Assembly (NCBI GenBank): GCA_948474755.1 | Contig: CAOLHI010001823.1 | Coordinates: forward strand, 186,001-250,000 | Direction of reading: 5' to 3' | DNA length: 64,000 nucleotides | From: Ctenosaura bakeri | Lineage: Eukaryota; Chordata; Lepidosauria; Squamata; Iguanidae | Shown: positions 47,225-57,900 of the stretch, piece by piece | Position numbering within the stretch: the first letter of the stretch is position 1 | How the letters are laid out: each line of letters opens with the position of its first letter | Position numbers and translations under genes: made by a program | Notes under the pieces: model-generated | The model's database searches: none | Seen by the model: the letters and a program-made list of their open reading frames with translations, nothing else | What the model was told of the DNA's origin: nothing

Positions 47225-48196
47225 CCCGGGAGGGACACCTAAATGCGCTCCAAATTATACTAGTTGGGGAAATTAGCCAAGAGCACAAGCTAGCAATATG
47301 AGAGGCAGGGCAATGGAGCGAGATCTTTCGCCTACGGGGTCAGGCTGAGTCAAGGAGCAAACAGAATTGAAATAATAATGGTTTTTATTAAAATACAATC
47401 AAATAGTGTATGCAGCACACTCACACAGATAACTATAGAAAATAAAGGTTGGAGTGGGATAGAGGGATTTTTAAGAGGAGTTGTTGGTTTGGGTAATACT
47501 ACACCTGTCCTGAAGCCCGGGTAGTCTGCAGCAGAAGTTCAGAGGTGTGGAATCTCAGTACGTGGGACTGAGGGGAAGGCTCACCAAGTAAAGTGGCAGC
47601 AAGGCGGGATGGAAGTTGGGAGCGATCCAAAGAAGCTCTCAAAGTCAGGGGTTTTTATAGGGGAAAATGTGGCCGTAGGCTAGTCCGTACTTGGGGAAAA
47701 CAATGAGTTTCAGGCTGGAGACAAAGCCTCCGAAAGGTAAGAATTTAGCATGATTGAGTTAAGTCCGAATTGTCAGTAGAGTAGACAGTATGCAACTGCA
47801 GAGTGCTCGACAGATGAGGATTCGTCTAATCAAGCTGCCTGCTCGGGGCAGGGAGTTCTTTGTAAGTAGCGTGCATACATAATAGGGTACTTGCCTTTGA
47901 GGTCTCCTGAAGCGGTGGGACGGCTATTTCTGGCCAGCCTGTATTGTGTGGAATATTACAGCGCTTAGTGGCCGTGCCTGTATGCGAGCTTGTCCGGGGG
48001 ACCTTGCAGCACGTGGAGAGGAATAGGTGAAGAAGGACAAATTATTGATATCAAAGTGATATCTAATATCCCTCAAGTCCGGGCTAGAAACTACAGTAAC
48101 AACATCATGCAAAAAGTTCTTTAAAAGCAGGGCAAAAAAACAAATTTATAGTGAAGGCCTGGCAAAACAATCCAACTGCCAGGCAAAAACCCAACA
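47225..48196 (-). repeat. Possible LTR-like element, antisense
   Basis: Read on the minus strand, the block starts TGTTGGGTTTTTGCCTGGC (48196 down) and has an AATAAAAACC polyadenylation-like signal near 47380-47390. A GACCCCGTAGGCG region follows, then CCTCCCGGGACCCCCA near 47222-47240. Base composition and CpG content differ from the flanks. I could not confirm both termini or a target duplication and saw no internal genes, so a solo LTR is a hypothesis. Confidence 0.35.
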
Positions 48197-49030
48197 GGAG
48201 AGACAGCCTCATTTCCTTTAGGACGGTGCTCCACACTGGACAAGAGCAACAGATTTGTCAAGTATTTGAAATTTGACCCTCTAACTCCTGCACAGTAGTA
48301 CTGTCACTGTTCTGAGAAATCCTTCCAGCAGACTTGAGGTAGTGGATGCCCAGGTGGAGGAGAAAGAAAACCAGAGTGCCTAGAGCACGAGACTTTTTAA
48401 TTAAAGGACCAGAGCCAGACCGCTATACAAAGTCCAGCAGCTACAAGATTTGAGAATTGCACCTACTACATAAAAGTCAAAGTGTGTATGTTTGTCTGTG
48501 TCAGGTGAAGACCTCATATGATTGGATGCTTGGGAAGATTCTGTGGAATCCTGGGGTTTGCAGTTTAGGGAGAGGCCTTTAGAAATCTCAGCCAGAGAGC
48601 TCTTGGGCCAGCCAGTTGCTATGGAGATGAGGCCTGGCACCAAGGAGGAGGGCAGTATATTCCACTGGGAACCCAACCTCTGTATGTTAAAAACTCTGTA
48701 TACAGATTGGATTGGGGAATATGGGGAAAAATTACAGGTACTGGACCAGACAGTTTGTGGAATCAGAGACACAGGATCTCAAATCTTTCTAACAAGTATT
48801 ACCTATGAGAAAAAAAAAATCCTGGGCAATGCTGGGTATATATACTATGCAATGCAGAAAGACAGCAACCTTCCACTTCCCCATTTTGAAAGAGAAACGC
48901 CTTTCTCCTAATCAAGAATGCGTCTGGCCCTCTGTTGAGGACTTATGGGCTGGCGATTTCCTGAGTCAGCTGTGGGTTGGGCTAGATGACCCCTGGGATC
49001 CTTCCGAGTCTATAGTGCTGAGACTCTGAG
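48197..49030. other. Intergenic sequence with a MITE half at about 48537-48610
   Basis: TCTGTGGAATCCTGGGGTTT, GCAGTTTAGGGAGAGGCC and CAGCCAGAGAGCTCTTGGG match the left-to-centre part of the foldback MITE family. No gene recognised. Confidence 0.55.
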
Positions 49031-49350
49031 GGCCTTTTTACACTGCACAGTTACAGCACTACAATTCCCCTTTAATTGCCGTGGTTCCGTCCTATGGAAA
49101 CTGCCGTTCAGAATTCTCAACCTGCGAGTTCTAGTATCTCACCAAACTACAAGTCCGCACTAAAGTGTTATAGCGCTATTATCCCACCTTCAACATCCTA
49201 TAGAGTCCTGGGTTTCGCAGTTCAGGGAGCGGCATTTGGCCTTCTCAGCCAGAAAGCTCCTGCGCCCTCCCTAAACGGCGAACGCCAGGATTCCACAGGA
49301 TGCTGAAAGTGGAATAATAGCGGTATAACGGTATAGTGCGGAAGCCGCCT
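49031..49350. repeat. Foldback MITE pair just upstream of AIP
   Basis: Two overlapping or nested copies: one from GGCCTTTTTACACTGCACAG, the second from TCCGCACTAAAGTGTTATAG to GTATAGTGCGGAAGCCGCC. The interior carries the CAGCCAGAAAGCTCCTGCGC and CCAGGATTCCACAGGATG blocks. The repeat ends about 300 bases before the AIP start codon. Confidence 0.7.
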
Positions 49351-49645
49351 CAGTGTTGCACAGGATGTCGCCACAGCAGTTAAAAGCAGGATACGGTACT
49401 ACTATGATTTCGTCGTGTGAACGGACCCTAAAACTGTCCGGTTCAACAGACACTTCGCTGCCTTCGGTCAAATCCTCCCACTCGAGTTTCTCCGAAAAAT
49501 CCCGACGTCTGTACTGTAAGAACACACTGGCCGAGGCCGGATACGGAAATGACCGAGTATATCCGGAAATAGCCGAAGGGCTCATCACCGAACTATCGAA
49601 GCGCACGAAGGCTAGGCTGAAGCCGACTCCGGGTGAGGAGCCATC

Positions 49646-49744
49646 ATGGCGGATGTGGTCGAGACGCTCCGGGCGGACGGGATCCAGAAGCGGCTGCTGC
49701 AGGAAGGCCGGGGACCGCTGCCCGACTACCAGGACGGCACCAAG
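49646..49744 (+). CDS. AIP: AIP coding exon 1
   Basis: Start ATCATGGCGG is a good Kozak context. It encodes [20 protein letters not shown] through QDGTK; 33 whole codons, donor GTAAAG. The 5' UTR boundary is unknown. Confidence 0.97.
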
Positions 49745-50989
49745 GTAAAGAGAACGTGCGCGTTTTTCTTGGTACCTGAGATAACGGAACGGGGCCGAAG
49801 GGAAAACACGCATGCGCGAGCAGAAGCCGCTGAGAGGGCGAGGGCGATCGTGGCCGGAGTGGGAGAGACGAGCGGGGCCCGGAAAGTGAGGGCGCGATCT
49901 AAATTTTGATTCGCTTAGGACTCCACTGAGGCGATCGTGATTGGTCGGCCGCCCTCGAGTGGGTGGGACTCTCGGTTTCTGTAGCGCACGCCCACAATAA
50001 AGTGAGTTACTGTGGATACGGGAGTCGGTAGGGCTGACGTCTCGCCTTTGCGCGAGGGGGGCGCTTCCGCCCCTCTGGCCAGCCGTTGTTTGAGGGCGGG
50101 GGACCCCTCAGGGCCGCTTCGTGCCCGTTAGCTCCCCTTTAACTTCATTTTTCCGCGTTCCCAGTTGAGTGAGCTCACGTACGGCGAACTGGTAGCGCCT
50201 CCCGTCGCCGCCTTCCACGGCCCCCTCTGAGGCCGTTTCCGCACTAGGCAGTTGTAGCGCTATTATTCCACTTTCAACGTCCTGTGGAATCCTGGGAGTT
50301 GCAGTTTAGGGACGGGCCGGCCTGAGGTATTGAGTTGGCGATGAAGACACAGGTCGGCACATCGCGGCCTTCCAGATTTTTGTGGCCTCTCCCACCAGCT
50401 GCCCCTGTTGGCATTTCTGTTTGGGGCAGATGGGATTTGCTGCGGGGAAGACCCCCCCGGGGGACCACGCGGACCCGGCCCCTCCGCTGGGTTTTTCTGT
50501 TAGCGGTTGGGGACGCGCTGCCTGATTTAAAGCGTCCACTCCCTGTTCGAGGCCATTTCCGCACTAGCCGGTTCTAGCGCGATGATTCCACTTTCAACCT
50601 CCTCTGGAATCCTGGGGTTTGCAGTTTCGGGAGGGGCCGGCCGGAAACCCCAGGATTCCAGAGGAGGTTGAAAGTGGAATCATCGCGCTAGAACAGGCGA
50701 GTGCGGAAATGGCCCTAAAGTTGGAGAGGTTCCCAACGCGACTTACAGAGGGGTAAAAACAAGACAGTCCCTGGTCTTGAGAGTATAATTTTTTTTTTAG
50801 TCACCACACAAAAGGGAGGAGGGACAGGGATGTGGGGAGAAAAGACAGGCGCTCGTGTTTTGCTTCATGGTTTTTATAGAGACTGGCTGTGATGCAGCCA
50901 GGTGGTGTTTTCTTTTTCCAGACCAGCTGGGATGGAAACAGTTCAGAGACATTCATGGGGCTGCCAGAAGGCGATAGACAACTTGGAGG

Positions 50990-51021
<32 letters not shown>

Positions 51022-51951
51022 AAATTATTAAAGAGAGCGAGCATGACGGAGTGGGATGAGTGTTAAACAAGGGCTCTGGGTGACCAGGATACAGATCCAC
51101 CACCACCATGGAAACGCCCTGCACGACCCAGGACAAGTCACATTCTCTCAGCCTAAGAGAAAGGCAACAGCAAGCCTTTTCTGAATAAATCTTGCCAAGA
51201 AAACCCTACGATAGGTCAGTTTTAGGTTTCTGTACGTTGGAGGTGACTTGGAGGCACACAACAGCAATAACAACAATTTAAATTATTCCTGTGCACAGTG
51301 CACTGCTGTGGGGTAATCTTTTATGTGATGTGGCAGAATTCAAATGCTAGTTGAAAGAGCAGGCAAAAATGGCTTTTGCTTTCTTCTAGTTGTTCTTGGA
51401 GCATTTTTTTTTTTTTTGCACTCAGCTTTCTACCACAAGCAGTATCACACCATCAGCAAAGCATAAAACTCTTCCCTCCCACAAACTATCAAGGAGTACA
51501 AGAGATCTCCACTCTTCCCTGATATAATCAAGTATGTGTTTAGAGGGTACAGGATGCTTAACGTTTCCATTATGCAAATATGTTCATTAAAACTGGCTCT
51601 CACGTGGATTAAACTCATCTGGGTTAAATCCCCCCTAGATTCTACTGCTGTTGGACGGTGCAGTTGATCAGCAAGTGTTGCATCTCCCTGTCCACACTGT
51701 AGTTATGGCAAAGACTTTTTTTTATTCTGACGGACTTTTAGAAGTAAAAGTTTCTAAGGAAAGAGTTTTGAAGACAGTGCTGTTTTTAGTACTGGTTTTG
51801 TCCTTTTTAAGTGTATGTTTTCAATTGTTCTAATATTGTTAATAGTTTGATACTATTTTAATATTGACTTTTGAGTGTATTTAGCTAAATTAGAATCATT
51901 TTAATTTGTAAGCTACCTTAGATAAATCTTGGGGGAAAAGTCAGGTATAAA

Positions 51952-51995
<44 letters not shown>

Positions 51996-54900
51996 AATAA
52001 TAATAGTAATAGTAATAGCAGCAGCAGAGATAGGAGAAGCTCTGGTGCCTTTAGGAGAGGTCACAGCTTTTGTCTGATTCAGTAGCTTGTCATCTAGCCA
52101 GCAATATGAACAGGCTGGTGGGCTAGTGTTTCTTTCTTTCTTTCTTTTTTTTTCCTCTGCCCACTGCCAAGATTAATATAATTAATTAGTGGAACTTGGA
52201 AGATTGTTTGTTGGACAACTCCCAGAATTTCTTAAACTGTGTGGCTGTAGTCATAGTCCCCAAATGTTCTTCCAGTTTTTTAAATCAGATATTGGGAATC
52301 TAATCTCCTGTTCCTGTGATCCATCTTGGTCAAACCACTTGTCTCTCAGATGTGTTAGGAGTGATGTTCAGCTGCATATTCTGATATGTTGACATCACTG
52401 ACCACCATGTTGGCAGTTGGTTTAATGTCTCCGCCAGTAGAACAATGAATTCATAACAGCTTTTATTCACTGGCCACCATCTTTACTCTGTCTTGCTACC
52501 CACTTGCATCTTCTGTTCCACTGGATCTGTGGAGTGACCTTATTCTGCAGCTCTGCTTCCCAATCTCTTTCAGGCTACTTTCCACTACCGCACACTGCTC
52601 TGCAGTCCAGACCAGCAAGTGTTGGATGACAGTCATGCGCGGGGCAAACCCATGGAGCTCATTATTGGCAAGAAGTTCAAACTGCCTGTCTGGGAGACCA
52701 TCCTGCGCACTATGAAGGAGGGAGAGATGGCTGAGTTCTTGTGTGACACCAAGGTAATCCCCATTGTGGTGACAAGCCACCATTGATCATTGAGTGCAAG
52801 AAGCATTTTGGACTGGATCCTCTGACAGATCCTTGATTTTCCTGACAGCTCCCTGAATCTCTGTGCATTGCTGGTCCCTGGTACCCCATCTGTAAAACAG
52901 AAATTATAGCATCCTGTTTCTCATCTTCCTGTAAAAATATGTTTTGTAAATAAATAGTAAAAACATATGTAACGCTAAGCATTTATTTACTGCCTCCATC
53001 ATAAAACCATTAGGCTTCCATGTATTTTCTTACTGGATAGAAATCTCATAATTTAGTATTAGACATGGAATTTAGCAGCTTCTAAATCTCAAGTTGTTTT
53101 TCCTTTTTAAATAGGGAATTGCTTTTTTACCCCCTTTCCCACACCTTAACTATGAAGTAAAGCTATAGGAAGTCTGGTTTTGCAGAACTTTGAAAGACTT
53201 CTTAGCTGTATCTATATTGTTGCCCTTTCTAGGATTTGTAGTTGAAGAATAAAGTTATGCTCAAGGAATGCAAAGGTGTTTATTGGCATACTATACAGAG
53301 AATTTAGCTTTTCTTGATGTGTGGCAGAGCTGGAGTGACTCTGCAGCTGTAGTGCTGCAGAGCATTGTTCTTTTCTAGAGTTTTCTGCATTGATTCTTAG
53401 ATACAGGAGCTCTGTTTGGTATTCACTTTGTTGTTTTCAAAATATGTACAAAGCAGTTTTCCCCAGCTGAGCAAACAATGTTCCCTGAAAGTGATTATTC
53501 TCCTGCAGCAACAAGGACTTTGTGGCATTTTCTTTCTCCTTGCAGCATGTGGTCTTGTACCCAATGGTCTCAAAGAGCTTGAGGAACATTGCAGCTGGAA
53601 AAGATCCACTGGAGGGGCAACGACACTGCTGTGGTATTGCGCAAATGCATGAGCATCACTCTCTGGGTTACCCAGACCTTGATGAACTCCAAAAGAATCC
53701 TCAGCCCCTCATCTTTGCCATTGAGGTGCTCAAGGTGAGTGAGAAGGAGAGGTGAGGTCCTGTGGGGTAGAGACTCTGGAATGTATTGGGCCTTGGGAGT
53801 GTCTTTGCTTATTTGGGTTGTATGACTGCTGGAGAGGAGGAGAAGGTACATTAGATAACAACTTGGATGGCTGTGGTCTGCCTTGTTCTGTGCATCTTTT
53901 TGTTAACCTGTGTACAGTAGAGTAGATTCAGTCAGCTTTTTGAAGTTACAGAGGGATGGAGCATGTTTTTTTGTTTTCACATGAGGAAGTGAGGGCCTTT
54001 GAGTTCTTCCTCATTTCTTGAAACTCATCTGAGACTATTCTTTCTCCCTCTATGTTGTGGCCTGGGGTGGTAAGCATGGAAAGTCAGGATGGTTCTTGTA
54101 ATGTTCTTATGGAATTCTGTGGGTTTTTCATGGTTTTTGTTTATGATCTGCCCTGGAATACGTTGCTGTTGTGCCTTCCTAGGTGGAAAGCCCTGGCTCG
54201 TATCGGCAGGATCCTTGGGCCATGTCAGATGAGGAGAAGATGAAGGCTGTTCCTCTGATCCATCAGGAAGGCAATGAGCTTTATAAGGAAGGCAAAGTGC
54301 AGGAGGCAGCTGCCAAGTACTATGATGCCATCGCTTGCCTCAAGAATCTGCAAATGAAGGTGACTGGAGACGTGTCTTCTGCAGCAATTTTTTGCTTGCT
54401 GTAACTTCATTTTGGTCTGCATGTTGTTATAGGAGCAAATTCAAAATGAGAGGGAAGGAGTTTGGAATAGACAGGGCTCCTAGTTTGCATTCATTGCACT
54501 TGTTACTTCAAGGAGAACCTTGCTAGATAGCAGAAAAATGCCCCTTTTTGGGGAAAAGTCTAGTATTGTCTAGACTAGTGTTTCTCAACCTTTTTCCAAT
54601 CGTTTTATTTTTCTCAGTCACTTCTTTGTTTTCTTCTCACTTCCCTCTGTGGTCGTCTAGTCTTATGCTGTGGCCCCCCCATTTTATGCAATTTTTGTGT
54701 ATTTTAGTGTAAAAACATAAAGAGAAATCCAAGGTGTTCATTTGGGAAGTATCCAAAGTAGTTGACAGATCAAACCCAAAGTGTTTTTGCAGTCTTTGTT
54801 TTGGTTCCCTGGCACTCAGTAGCCTCAATATCTCCCTCCACCTCATGCCTCCACCCATTTGAAGGATATCTGCCAAGTCACATCAGCCATTCTTACTTAA

Positions 54901-57900
54901 CATCATTCTAACGTTGCCTTCCCTAACCTAGTGCCCTCCAAATGGTTTGCACTGCAACTGTTACCATCTCTGATCAGTGGGGGCTATCTTTACAATTATC
55001 CAGAGGTTTCAGTTTGAGGAAAGCTGGTCTAGTGCTGCTAAATTTGCCTCCAATCTGAGACAGTGATAATTGGATTGAAACACCTGTCCTTACTCTTCAG
55101 TACTGTTATATGATATGAGGAACAGTTGGTATTCTCTGTTCTCCATATTTCTGACAAGGTCCAGAAGCCCAGTTGCAACTGGGCTTCTGGGCCTTGTCAG
55201 AAATATGGAGAACAGAGACAATGCAAAATCCTATCCAGCTTGGGATCTTCTGTGGTCTGAGAGCTGAAATGCTCTGAGGACCACACAAGACATGATAACA
55301 GCAGAACTTTGTGTACAGTCAGAATTGTGTCTTCTTCATAGTCCCTAAGTGTCACATTCCCTAGTTCCTGGTCCCCAAAGCATCTTTTTAAAAGAATATT
55401 TCTTTTGATTTTAATGCTTGTTAGAGGGAAAAAATGGCTAAGGAATATTGAGTGGAGAAGATTGATTTCCACCTTGTTCTCACCTATGTAGTACTATAAA
55501 CTCTGTCTTGCAACTCCCTGCCTCACATCCCCCTTCCCAGCATCTGTTCTCATTTTAAGAGTGAATTGGAGAAGTGTGGGTTTAGTCCTGAGGCTGTGAT
55601 GTCTACTTTTGCTCTGTGTCAGTCTTCATGTGTCTGTGCACATAGGGAACACCTTACAGTCATCTATGTATACCTGATCCTACTTCTTCTCCTAACCTGT
55701 GCCACAGGAGCAGCCAGGATCCCCGGATTGGATCCAGCTGGACCAACAGATCACCCCCTTGCTGTTGAATTACTGCCAGTGTAAGCTGCTTAGTCAGGAA
55801 TACTATGAAGTGCTGGATCACTGTTCTTCCATTCTCAACAAGTATGAAGGTAAGGTGATTTCATTTGTCAGTGAGGACCTGGAAATCACCATACAGTTGA
55901 CCCTCTTGTGGGTTTCCCTTTTGTAAGTTTGTAGCTCCTTGCCCCTGACTCCATCTTGCACCATCACACCTCACCCAGATTTTCAGAGCTGGCAAACTCA
56001 GCCTGGTTTTCTCCCAACTTGGGACTCTTCCTCCCTACTGGGACCCTTCCCAAACCCTGCACCATTAGAACTTGTGCAATCCAAATTTTTAAGTTTGGTT
56101 TTCCAAGCTCCAAAATGTGTCTCCAACACAACTCTGAGACTGGAGTCAGGCTTTATAAAAGTGGAGGCCAGAGTGTGGGTAACTATACTCAGCTACTGGC
56201 TTATACTATCCTTCTTTCCCACTGTCCTGGCTCCACTAACCTTGAGAGATGACTTCCAGTCTATGTGGAAACAGACAGTGATGACTAAAATCTCATCACT
56301 GGGTTTCTCCCCAGAGCTTCTGCTCAGCATGGGATATGATAAGGCCAAAGCAGCTGTCAAACAACAAGTGGTAGATACAGAGCGACAACTGGATCTAGCT
56401 AGCACCACAACCTATATTGTCATTGACCCTAACAGATATCAAGCTTCACTTATGGCATACTTAGCAAAACTAGAAGTACCTAAACACCAGAGGGCCTTTA
56501 CTTTGGCACAGTGTCATGCCTTCCCCTCAGCTGTCCTGGAAGGCTGATACAAGAAGATCCCCTTCCCATACAGACTGTGCCTCTGTGGCTCTGGCCAAAT
56601 TGAAACAACAGAGCATGTGTTTCTCCAGTGCTCGTACTACAGGGACATCCACCTTAGTCTTATTTCCCCTCTCTTGCATAAATGCCAAGGACGCACTGGA
56701 GAATTCTACATTTCTTTGTTACTTTCAGACACCAACCCCCATATAACATATAATGTTGCCAGATTCTGTGCAGCAGCAATTAAAATTTGTTAGGCACTGA
56801 CCTCCGCAGTAGACTAGCTCCAAGCTTGTCTTGTTTACATGGGAGCTGTGCAACCTGAAGGAGAATTTCAGTGCTGTCTTTAACCTGTTTTTAACCTGTT
56901 TTTTTTTATCCTTTTATCCTTTTCTGTACCCCTTTTTACCTATGCTGTCTATGACCATAATAAAGGTTCTATTCTATTCTATTCAGATTGGTTTTAGAAG
57001 CACAAGGAGCAGTGGGCCATGATCCAACTCCTTGCCCTACTACTTCTCCTCTCCCTGCTGCCCCATCCTCCCAACAGCACCAGCCCCTACCTTCTCTCAC
57101 TGCAGTAAGAGAAAGTAGAAGCTGGTGCTTTTGGGAGGATAAGAGATGAGGGGAGGGGGAAGGAGAAGTGGGTGAGAAGCCAGATCGGCTACAGCCAGTG
57201 GCTCCTTAGTCTAGGAGGCAGATGGGCTTCAAAAATCTCATTCATGGTTTTCGTAAGGATCCTGTGCTGCTAAACCTCATGAAAGTGAGAACCAACTGTA
57301 GAAAGACCAGGGAGCTGTGGAATTCGATTAATCTATCAAGACTCCAGTGTTCTGTTGGGAGGGGGACAGTGTGTAAGGACAGAGCAGACTTATTGTGGTT
57401 GAAGAGACCAGACAACTGATGGCATATCTAGTCCTGAATTTTTCCATTTGGAGAAATTAGAAAAGTTACTTTTGCAGGGGGGCTATAACTCTCAGAATTC
57501 TCTAGCCAACATGGCCACTGATAGGAAGTTGTGGAAATTCTAGAAATTTTAGTCCAACCCCTGCTTCCTCTCTCCAAAAAAACCCATTGCCAAGTGCTAA
57601 TCCAAGTTGAAAATGGGATTGATTACTGTGGGCCTTTACAGAGTCTGTGGTGCTTGTGTGCCCAGTGCCCTACTCAGATGTCCTTTGTCCCCACAGATAA
57701 TGTCAAGGCCTACTTCAAGAGAGCCAAGGCACATGCAGCTGTCTGGAATGCAGCTGAAGCTCAGGCTGATTTTGCTAAGGTGTTGCAGCTGGATCCATCC
57801 TTGGGGCCTGTGGTTGCCCGGGAACTGCGCAGCCTGGAGGCCCGCTTACGTGAGAAAGACAATGAGGACAAAATCCGTTTCAAGGGCATTTTCTCCCAGT

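Larger units (their letters stand above)
49380..50560. promoter_or_regulatory. AIP: CpG-rich promoter region of AIP
   Basis: A GC- and CpG-dense stretch spanning the first AIP exon, with no TATA box at a useful distance. A perfect ETS-type CCGGAAAT sits at 49563-49570, and a second ACGGAAATGACC lies about 20 bases upstream. This is typical of a housekeeping, CpG-island promoter. The transcription start is not determined, and part of the CpG density downstream comes from MITE copies. Confidence 0.65.
49745..52573. other. AIP: AIP intron 1, repeat-rich
   Basis: 2.8 kb. The first part continues the CpG-rich promoter region and has two MITE pieces. A CA repeat, a SINE and a LINE 3' end with a GAT microsatellite follow (listed separately). 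No extra exon was recognised. Confidence 0.6.

Noticed and set aside
49271..49813. A 180-codon antisense open frame overlapping AIP exon 1
   Set aside because: It is the reverse of the CpG-rich promoter, exon 1 and a MITE; the protein has no recognisable domain. AIP on the + strand explains the coding signal.
55939..56224. Start of a 202-codon frame in AIP intron 5
   Set aside because: Only the part after about 56225 resembles a LINE protein; the earlier part is intronic sequence that happens to be open.
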